Of a DNA stretch of 28,752 nt, positions 21,855-28,752 are shown piece by piece. Within the stretch, counting starts at the first letter, position 1; each line of letters starts with the position of its first letter. Position numbers and translations under genes: made by a program. The notes under the pieces were generated by a model that saw only the letters and a program-made list of their open reading frames with translations, had not been told where the DNA came from and searched no databases. Source of the stretch: Bisporella sp. PMI_857 (lineage: Eukaryota > Ascomycota > Leotiomycetes > Helotiales > Helotiaceae); assembly GCA_021307315.1 (NCBI GenBank), contig JAJSPD010000190.1, positions 1 to 28,752 on the forward strand, given 5' to 3'.

Positions 21855-23305
21855 ATGAAGATTCAAATATTATACTCCGCGGCGCTTTTCGCTGTACTTG
21901 GTGAACTTGTCGAAGCAGGCAATTATATGTTTGATGCATCATGCAATGCGAGTAAGTATTACCACCAGTATAGTACGATGCTTTCCTAATGTCTTGGAAT
22001 AGGTCCTGATATGCTAGAATTCGTCCGCGGATCATTCACAAATGCTGTGGCAATGGCTCAAGCAGCTTATGCTGCAACTGCACAGCCAGTACTTAATCCA
22101 GGAGTACAAACAGCATTGAGAAACTTGGTGAACCCCGGTGGCGTCGCGGCTTTCACTCCTGTGGAATATGCTCAGAGTAAAGACCATGCTAGTTTTCTTT
22201 TTATTTGTTGACACGCCTTAGGAATATTTGGCCCATCTGGTATCAGTCGATTCACAAATGAGGTCACTAGCAAGAATCTCCTGGGAAGAGAGGATGTAGT
22301 ACGAATGCTGATAGACACTATTCACTACAAGCAACATGCTTCACTCGCTAATCTTGTGCTAGAAAATATATTGTGATCAATCAAGAATAAAGCAACGCGT
22401 CTCAGATCAGAGGTGGGTCGATGAAGGTGAGAGTCTTTTTCCACTGCCTGTGAACAAGTAAGGCTGACTTTAAAGATGTATTGAGAGAGGACGAGGAACA
22501 CACTAGCTGCCGTCTTCGGAATGTCTTCTCTTCTTCAGATTTTGCCATGATGTATACCAATCACGTCGAGCAACGGCTTGATGCGTCTGGTGCCCTCGTA
22601 GGAGACAGCTTCTGGCAGATCCAGATTTGTCCTTTCTTCCTGCAATGGGCGCTACCCAGACCAAGAAAGAGTTGGTATACACGGGCAATTTCAAGGACTT
22701 TCTGGAAAACATGGACTGTGTAAGTCCATCTGTTGACATTTTTATCTCATCTCGGTCTCTAGGGTTTATTGTCTTGGTCAGATAAGCTAAATTTTGAAAA
22801 AGCGTACTTGCGGAAAAAATAGTGACATTCACACGTTATACACCAATCGATGGAGCGTCACTTTTTGACAAGGTTATGCTTCATGAGGTACGTATTGAGT
22901 CTGATAACTTAAGCGCTGATATTGGTTGTGGTTAACATGTATAAATAGTTAACGCACGCAAATGTTGATGGCAGATTTGGAACGATTGATGTCGACCTTG
23001 ATAATGGACCTGCTTATGGCAAGTACCATGTCCCCTTAGATGGAGTAGTGTGAATGATTGGGGCTAACCTGACTAGGATGGAAAAATTGCAGAATCTTGT
23101 CTACTTCCACTCCGACAAATAATGACGGACCTGCTCAGAACGCAGGTAAGACTAACTCCCACCTCGAGACGTGTTGTCACCGGAGTGATTCATGGGACTG
23201 ATTCGTATGCCAGATACGTGGGCTTTGTTTGGAAGTATTGCATGGCAGATTCAAGAAGGGTTAATCGCAGGAGTGACTGATAAAGGTCAACTGATTAAGG
23301 TGTGA
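21855..23305 (+). CDS. Secreted zinc metalloprotease, M35/lysine-specific endopeptidase type; probably frameshifted
   Basis: I chose the ATG at 21855 because it directly begins a signal peptide (MKIQILYSAALFAVLGELVEA); an upstream in-frame ATG at 21792 would bury it. Exon 1 ends at 21951 and exon 2 is 22003-22176. The mature start FDASCNASPDMLEFVRGSF resembles M35-like proteins. Later exons carry DSFWQIQICPFF, then FDKVMLHE|LTHANVDG, where the zinc motif HExxH (HELTH) is split by an intron (22888-22948). RFGTIDVDLDNGPAYG, holding the expected third-ligand region, follows, and then WKNC and the C-terminal DTWALFGSIAWQIQE to TGA at 23305. The intron at 23019-23076 uses a GC donor (GCAAGT). Two places need one extra base for a continuous protein: near 22640, before AMGATQTKKELVYTGNF, and in the A6 run at 22814-22819. 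These may be true mutations or sequence errors. The predicted protein is about 300 residues. The role would be extracellular proteolysis; an exact join near 22298-22411 is unsure. Confidence 0.65.
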
Positions 23306-23464
23306 CTCTATACGCCACCAATCTTCTAAAAGTTGGATTGGAAAAAGGCCAAACTTATGGACACTGTTAGATATCTGTAATTGAAGCTAGATGTAGTGGT
23401 TTAGAACGTGCTAATCCGAGATATAATCGGTAAAACCACAAGATTGGATTTGAAAATGTTGTTT

Positions 23465-24494
23465 TCAGCAATAGTCCTCGCCGCCATATTCAGTTCTTCG
23501 TATTGTACATGGCAGCTCATCCCATGGATCAACACCCTTCCAACCTCTGGCCGCCGACCATGAGTGAACTCGAAATTGATCTGTAGTGTCTGGTGGGAAA
23601 GGTAAACTCAGAATGAATGTTTCAGGCGTCGTGACTGCCCGGATCGGGTTCAACAAAATCCGTGCGCTCTCTTCATTGAAACTTCCCCACCACACATCAT
23701 AAACGTCGAGCTTGACTTGAAGTGTTTGCAAGTGTGGCATAGCAGCGATATGACTCCAAATGGTGACCCAACTCAACCGGCGGAGCTCTTGATCACTTCT
23801 GGATGTCACTTCAGGATCCAAATGATCTTCTAAAGGAGGATATCTTTGGAAGCGCCAAGTGAATCTCAGTGAGCGGATAGTGCTGATTCTTTGCGGTAGG
23901 AGGAGCAATGGAAGATACTCTAGAACCCTCTCATCATGGGTTTCAAATGTATTAGACGAGTAGGTTAAACCAATGGTTTCCGTGTAGCTTATCCAATGAT
24001 CTATTAGTATATTGATTATTGAAAAATTAGATCTTCTTCAATTTGATGACCTGCGTAACTTACATTTGTCGAGAAGTCATAAGCAAGGGAAGGATGGACT
24101 TCGGACGTGATCCGACAACAATGGAGGGACCTCGGTTGATACGACGACAATTACCATCGCAAGTATCTGGATGAAGGGATCTGCATTCCGGTGCTACCAA
24201 CTTCTCCTTCACCGTCACGAGATGGAAAGTTCGAGAGTTGCCAACGACTTCCTCCCAAATCTTCTGTCGAATCTCAATTGGTAAAGCCTCAAAACTCCCC
24301 AACGCGGAGCTGTTGTCCATAGATGTTGCCCTTAAGGATGATGGCCTGGTCAACGGTATACGGGTTTTGGAATCTACCTGAGACGTTGGGAATGGCCCAC
24401 GGATATCGGGATCTTTCCACTGATTGCGTTCGGAGAGCGGCTTGGCAGGTCCAAAGATATTGCCATGGAGAATGTGGGACATTATTCGTCGCAT
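23465..24494 (-). CDS. 2EXR-domain protein
   Basis: Two exons, 24494-24064 and 23987-23465, joined by a 76-bp intron (GTAAGT donor, AAG acceptor), give a continuous protein of 317 residues. The 2EXR signature is clear: FEALPIEIRQKIWEEVV and FHLVTV at about residues 64-90, then LLMTSRQ, and across the intron IYTETIGLTYSSNTF. The second half is Leu- and Trp-rich (LRFTWRFQRYPPLEDH, LPLLLLPQRIS), as in many members. The 2EXR family is abundant in Pezizomycotina and related in layout to F-box-like proteins; its molecular role is largely unknown. The ATG at 24494 is the first that stays clear of the transposon; an ATG at 24482 or one just before the 2EXR domain is also possible. A frame open up to 24671 runs into the transposon end and is not original. 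The MULE inserted about 160 bp upstream, likely within the promoter. Confidence 0.8.
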
Positions 24495-24642
24495 AGTTTT
24501 AGATTGGTAGATGATCCAAATAGGTGGTTGGTTTTCAATAAAGGAGAAGCATCTGCTGATGCTCTTTCTCAGTCTTGTAAGATGGAATAGCCCGCCTGGG
24601 TCACTGCTGACACAAGTGCCACAACTTCGGGTAAGGCTACAC

Positions 24643-24651
24643 TTACACCAT
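24643..24651. repeat. Target site duplication, left
   Basis: TTACACCAT directly abuts the left end of the transposon and is identical to 28439-28447. Confidence 0.9.
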
Positions 24652-24749
24652 GGCAAGTGATTAAAATACACTCGGTGTAGAAAAAAGTGGGGTATGCACC
24701 GGGTGTAGGAATAAGTGGGGCATCGCCATTTTAACTTTGGATGGGAATC
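24652..24749 (+). repeat. Terminal inverted repeat, left (98 bp)
   Basis: It matches the reverse complement of 28341-28438 at 91 of 98 positions. Inside it, a motif of about 28 bp is tandemly duplicated: GTGTAGAAAAAAGTGGGGTA at about 24676 and GTGTAGGAATAAGTGGGGCA at about 24703. These could be paired transposase-binding sites, by analogy with other elements. Confidence 0.9.
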
Positions 24750-24999
24750 TGTAACAAATAGAAAGCAGTAGGAAGGATTGCAATATAGCAGGTAAAGACA
24801 CGTATGTTATAAAAGCACGTGATGAGCAATGCAAGTGTAATAGTATTGTATTGATATAAAATGTAAGTCTTTGAATCTATGAAAAACTCAAGCTCGCCCT
24901 TTTTTAAAGAGTTCTGGCTTCTATTTATGTCTTTCGCCTTTCGACTGTTCTATATCCTTTACTTACAGAGTCACCAAGCTTTTGACTTTAGTATATGTA

Positions 25000-25447
25000 G
25001 CAGCTGAAACTACGACAGCTTAAGTCATACGCCATCGTAGTGGCTACAAGCCTATAGCCCCTGTAGCCGAGGCTTGTAGCCGCTGTAGCTGAAAGCCTGT
25101 AGCCGCTGTAGCTGCAAGTCTGTGGCTGGCCATACACTGGTTACGCCGTTTGCAGCTTTGAAAGTACTGCAGCTAAAGCTTACGGCAGTCTAGGTCCTAC
25201 GCTTTTGTAGTGGCTGCAAGCTTGTAGCCGCTGTAGCTACAAGCTTGTAGCCGCTGTAGCTGCAAGCTTATGGCCTTTGTAGCCGACAGCTTGTAGCCTT
25301 TGTAGCCGAAAGCCTGTAGCTACTGTAGTTGCAAGCTTGCAGCTGGCTATAAGCTGGTTACGCCGTTTGCAGCTTTGAAAGTACTGCAGCTGAGACCTAC
25401 GGCAGTCTAAGTTTTACGCTTTTGTAGTAGCTGCGAGCTTGTAGCTG
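25000..25447. repeat. Minisatellite with higher-order repeat inside the transposon
   Basis: Units of about 22-24 bp built on AAGCTTGTAGCCGCTGTAGC recur around ten times with variation. A longer module containing GGTTACGCCGTTTGCAGCTT and GAAAGTACTGCAGCT occurs at about 25126-25230 and again at 25343-25446, 217 bp apart. A shorter, more diverged start of the module lies near 25013-25060. The tract is clearly GC-richer than the rest of the element. Confidence 0.75.
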
Positions 25448-25739
25448 CAGAGCTTAAGTTTTTTCATAAAAACTTTTATTCTATATCCGGGGTTTTAAAC
25501 TGATTTGCCGAATTCTAGCTGTTACAGAATCTTTAGTAAAAGTCGTGATTACGTTACAATTATAAGTTATATTAAAAAAGAACTATATCAGTTACTTAAA
25601 TTCAAAGCGATTAATATACAAAACAGTACGTTTCTTTATTTTTTTTTTGTTGTTCAGCAATTTGTTTTTGTATACTTTTAATACCGATTTCAGTATTTTT
25701 TCCGCTTATTTTGATATACTTTTCATTTTTTTTCTTTTC

Positions 25740-27420
25740 TACTTTTTGATTTTCATTTTCTTAAAAGTCTAAAAATGCATCTAGTTTTTTATTTGTCCAA
25801 TTTGGGCTTTTTTCTATTAGCGTTTTAGTATTAATATCGAAACGTTGACGGAATTTTAAATTAGTTTCTTTCAGATATTTCCGGCTGTACATATTCCACG
25901 TTTTTAAACCCACTATTTTTCGATATTAAAACTTTTTAACTTGAAAGTGTACTGCTAGATAGTCTTGTTTTCTAGCTAAGTATCTGTTATATACTATTTT
26001 GATTCGATTAAAATATATTAGCTTTAAATCTATAACAAATCTAGTCTTAAGTTGACTATGCAACTAAGCTTAAAGCTCAGTTTCGATAGTCGAGAATTCA
26101 GGCTTTTTAAATAAAAGTCTTACTACAGAAGTAAGCTTTATTTGTAAATTAAGCTCGTTTGATGTTTGATTTTCATTTTGATTTTCCTAAGCTATTTAAG
26201 CAAATTTTCGCATACAACTAATACTTTTACTAGTATAACCAAAGAAGCTATATAACCTACATTTCCTTTGTTTAAAACCTTTCGTTGCTTTAAAGCCAGA
26301 AAAAATACGTTTTGTACTATGTTTTGTGCTATTTCGAAGTGCTTCTTTGCTAATTAAATGTAAAAGTTCAAGAATTGGAAGCTCTAGCTTTTGTTAAAAC
26401 CGATTTTACTACTAGTGTAAGTGAAAATCGTTGAAAGTAAAGCTAAAGCTTACTTTTTGTCGATTTTTTATTATATGAGCATATAGTACTTTTATCGTTT
26501 TCGAAAAAGTCTTTGAGCAAAGTATTAAAAGCTTTTTCATTTGCTTTACATGATCTTTAACTAGTCGAAAAGCTTGTACAGTAATTGCACTAAAGCATAA
26601 ACCGAATGTTTTCCGATCAAAACTAAAATCAATTCGAATTTAGTCTCGAGCTTTATAGTAAACAATTTCTCGCATTTGTTTTCGTACAGTTATTTCAATC
26701 GATTTCCAAGTATTAAGAAGATCGTTTTAAAAGCTAAAAATGTATCGTTTGAAATATCGATAAGCTGCTTTAACTTTAAACGTAGCCGTAATACTAAAAT
26801 GAAAGTATTAATTAGTTTAAGCATGAATTAGAGTTTTTTTTCAGTCAGGCTTTAACTACGTGCTTTTAATGTATTCAGTGCAAGTGAAATAGCTAGCAAA
26901 ATCAATGTTAAACTAAGCGACTTGAGTTTAATATTCATTTTCTGTTTTCGAAGCTATAATACTATTCTAAGCTTGTATAAAAGCTTCTCAAAACTCGGTA
27001 GCTGTAAATTTAAGCTTGCAGTGCTGCTGAATATTCTTATTTGCATGCTATACACACAATAAATCAAAAGAGTCAAAAAAAACTATCGAAATAGCATTGC
27101 GAAGAACTTAGTCGCAGTTAGTACTAATTGCACTAGGGCCGACAACTACAGTAAGTGTAGCTAAAGTAGTAAATAGTTTTTTGAGTTGTAAACAAGTCTA
27201 TTTATATACACTTTCCGTTTCGTCAAATAAAAAAGCAAACTCAATAAAAAATGTTTTGCTACTCCGGTCTACTCCTAAAAACATTTTAGTTAATAAGTTT
27301 CTAAAAAAGTTTATTATTGCTTAAATAACGAACTAATTACATTAAACAAAAGCATATTAAACCGATTTGTTCGATATGTATTATTAATTAAAATAACATT
27401 ATAGTTGAATTGCAAATACT
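25740..27420 (-). pseudogene. MULE transposase, decayed by RIP-type mutations
   Basis: Reading the minus strand from high to low coordinates gives recognisable MULE transposase landmarks. First comes FLGVDRSSKTFFIEFAFLFD with ETESVYK and a stop where Trp is expected. Next is PSAISTNCD, where the family has T-D; the AAC codon at 27117-27119 is one G-to-A change from GAC, so a catalytic Asp is lost. Then VLRNAIS and LLCV-stop-HANKNIQQH follow, with TAG at 27048-27050 where the WH motif's Trp belongs. Next is YFHFSITATFKVKAAYRYFK, corresponding to the HFGN...TSRVEGAH..LK motif with Gly-to-Ser, Glu-to-Lys and His-to-Tyr changes. NDLLNTWKSIEI and FSAITVQAFRLVKDHV follow. The C-terminal part includes WNMYSRKYLKETNLKFRQRF near 25850. 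At least eight stops interrupt it, so no functional protein is possible. Confidence 0.85.
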
Positions 27421-28340
27421 TGAAACATTCAAGTAATGTAATAAAAATATGCTAAATTCTGTTGTTTTCTTTTACAGCTATTCGATAAAAAGGCTTTTGC
27501 TTTTTTAAGTGATTTATTAAAGCTTTAATCGAAAACTTTTTTTAACGTAATACTCGCCGAGAAGTAGTATTGTGATTATATATATCGCGCGGTATAAGTA
27601 GTAAAAAAGAGGCAAATTGATAAAAAAAACTCCATTTGTTGCTAAAGACGTATGCTTAAAAATGATTAACTTTAAATCTTTATGCTAAACTACTATTTAG
27701 TTACAAACTAACCTGAATTATACAAAGCTTAACTAATAGCTTAACTTTCAATAAGCATTCGACGGTGGACAAAGTGTGCGGCAAAGTAAGAGCTAGAGCT
27801 ATGATTATAAGTACCAAATTGCTTATAATCTCGATGCTTCAGCTCCTATTTTGTCTAGCAAATTGTTTCACAAGCTAATACTGAAAATCGACAGCTAGTG
27901 CTTCGAGATCAAAACTGTTGCTTACGTGAAAGATTTTGATTTGGTTTATATAGCCGGTTACAGCTAAAGTGTAACTTTAATCGATTACTTCCAAGCGTAC
28001 GCTTACTTTTTCTTTTTATAAATGCATACTCACGTGTGCTAGCAAAATCATTAATTGATTTCTGCAAAGCAGCCAAAGATTCGTAAGTTTGCTCGGAAAA
28101 GAGTGCTATATCAACAGCAGCTGGAGTTAAAGTAATTGCACTAGATTAAGCTTGAGTAAAAGTAGTTTAAATGTAAGCGATTTGAGAAAGCGAGGATACA
28201 GTAAGAAAATCAAGTAATAAAGAAATAGGACAGTCCATTTTAATAGATATTTGAAGCTATTTGAAGCAATTAATAATTATAGAACAAAAAGATCGATATG
28301 AAACACGAGATTAACACGAAAAATCACGACTTTTACTAGG

Positions 28341-28438
28341 GATTCCTATCCAAAGTTAAAATGGCGATGCCCCACTTATTCCTACACTCAGTGTATACCC
28401 CACTTTTTTCTATACTGGGTGTATTTTAATCACTTGCC
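28341..28438 (-). repeat. Terminal inverted repeat, right (98 bp)
   Basis: Reverse complement of the left terminal repeat with 7 differences. In six of them this copy carries A/T where the left copy carries G/C, suggesting uneven RIP damage between the ends. Confidence 0.9.
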
Positions 28439-28447
28439 TTACACCAT
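28439..28447. repeat. Target site duplication, right
   Basis: TTACACCAT directly abuts the right end of the transposon and is identical to 24643-24651. Confidence 0.9.
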
Positions 28448-28498
28448 AGTGTACGCTAAGAATTCTGACTAAGCGCGTTCCCCCCACCAAAATGCCAG

Positions 28499-28608
28499 AA
28501 CACAGCGTGACCAGCCCTAAAACACAGCGCGACCAGCCCTAGAATACACTGCGACCAGCCTGTAAACACAGCGCAACTAGCCTGTACACACCCGATTACA
28601 AGCCTGTA
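28499..28608 (+). repeat. Five tandem copies of a 22-bp unit
   Basis: Units begin at 28499, 28521, 28543, 28565 and 28587, each exactly 22 bp. The core is AACACAGCGCGACCAGCC followed by CTAG or TGTA. The first two differ at two positions; divergence rises toward the right, where the fifth copy keeps mainly CAAGCCTGTA. Degenerate CCTGTAAA-like pieces continue into the AT-rich DNA after 28608. Such arrays occur near the ends of some transposons, but no element could be defined here. Confidence 0.75.
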
Positions 28609-28752
28609 AAGTGTTTAACATATTTGTAAAACCTGTAAAAAATACTTGTAAACTTCAAGTTAATTTTACAAAATACTTTTATTTTTATTTTTTAGCAACA
28701 TTTTTTATAATAATACTATTTTGCTTAAGATTTAATTAACTTGTAAAACTGG
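28609..28752. other. AT-rich end of window
   Basis: AT-rich with A/T runs, resembling the decayed tract at 4433-13790. No gene or repeat boundary was seen before the window ends. Confidence 0.5.

Larger units (their letters stand above)
24652..28438. mobile_element. Mutator-like DNA transposon (Hop-like), 3,787 bp, RIP-inactivated
   Basis: The element starts GGCAAGTGATTAAAATACAC and ends with the reverse complement of that sequence. Its inverted repeats are 98 bp each and differ at 7 positions; it is flanked by a perfect 9-bp duplication, TTACACCAT. Long inverted repeats with 9-bp duplications are diagnostic of Mutator-like elements; the fungal Hop element of Fusarium oxysporum has about 99-bp repeats and similar duplications. 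A decayed MULE transposase lies inside on the minus strand. Six of the seven differences are transitions with A/T in the right copy, as RIP predicts. The target duplication is undamaged, so the insertion outline is intact while the coding capacity is lost. From 27421 to 28340 the N-terminal coding part is too decayed to follow. Confidence 0.9.

Noticed and set aside
24495..24671. Upstream extension of the 2EXR reading frame
   Set aside because: Its first codons lie inside the transposon's terminal repeat, so the extension was created by the insertion.
25040..25345. CRISPR-like array
   Set aside because: The units are contiguous and variable with no unique spacers, in a eukaryotic transposon; this is a minisatellite.

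Overview
The window looks like nuclear DNA of a filamentous ascomycete (Pezizomycotina; a Dothideomycete would fit, but I cannot prove that). Reasons: short introns with GTAAGT-type donors, secreted enzymes typical of these fungi, a 2EXR-domain gene, and a strongly two-speed composition in which gene islands of ordinary GC sit beside long AT-rich tracts. Those tracts hold decayed genes whose damage is mostly C-to-T and G-to-A, with stops replacing Gln and Trp codons. That is the expected outcome of repeat-induced point mutation (RIP).

Layout. (1) 1-4432: a broken, unrecognised gene family member on the minus strand, lying between two direct repeat copies (about 44-352 and 4110-4432). (2) 4433-13790: an AT-rich tract of about 9 kb with no intact gene. 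It contains a decayed protein-kinase fragment (about 6500-6853), three copies of an interrupted palindrome centred on CTAG, and two small inverted-repeat elements that look undamaged (9254-9404 and 13352-13439). (3) 13790-15830: a transition zone with gene fragments, including a weak candidate for a small secreted protein. (4) 15831-24494: the gene island. It holds a large multi-exon secreted SGNH-hydrolase with FG-GAP/VCBS repeats (minus), a divergently placed secreted zinc metalloprotease of the M35/lysine-specific metallo-endopeptidase type (plus, apparently frameshifted), and a 2EXR-domain gene (minus). (5) 24652-28438: a complete but dead Mutator-like (Hop-like) DNA transposon with 98-bp terminal inverted repeats, perfect 9-bp target duplications, an internal GC-richer minisatellite and a RIP-damaged transposase. 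(6) 28439-28752: five 22-bp tandem repeats, then more AT-rich DNA.

The two secreted-enzyme genes share a 619-bp divergent intergenic region, so co-expression is possible but unproven. The gene island is enclosed by RIP-damaged DNA, a setting often seen around fast-evolving secreted genes of fungi. The best-supported discovery is the intact outline of the MULE with its decayed transposase. The most open question is the direct-repeat-flanked gene at the left end.
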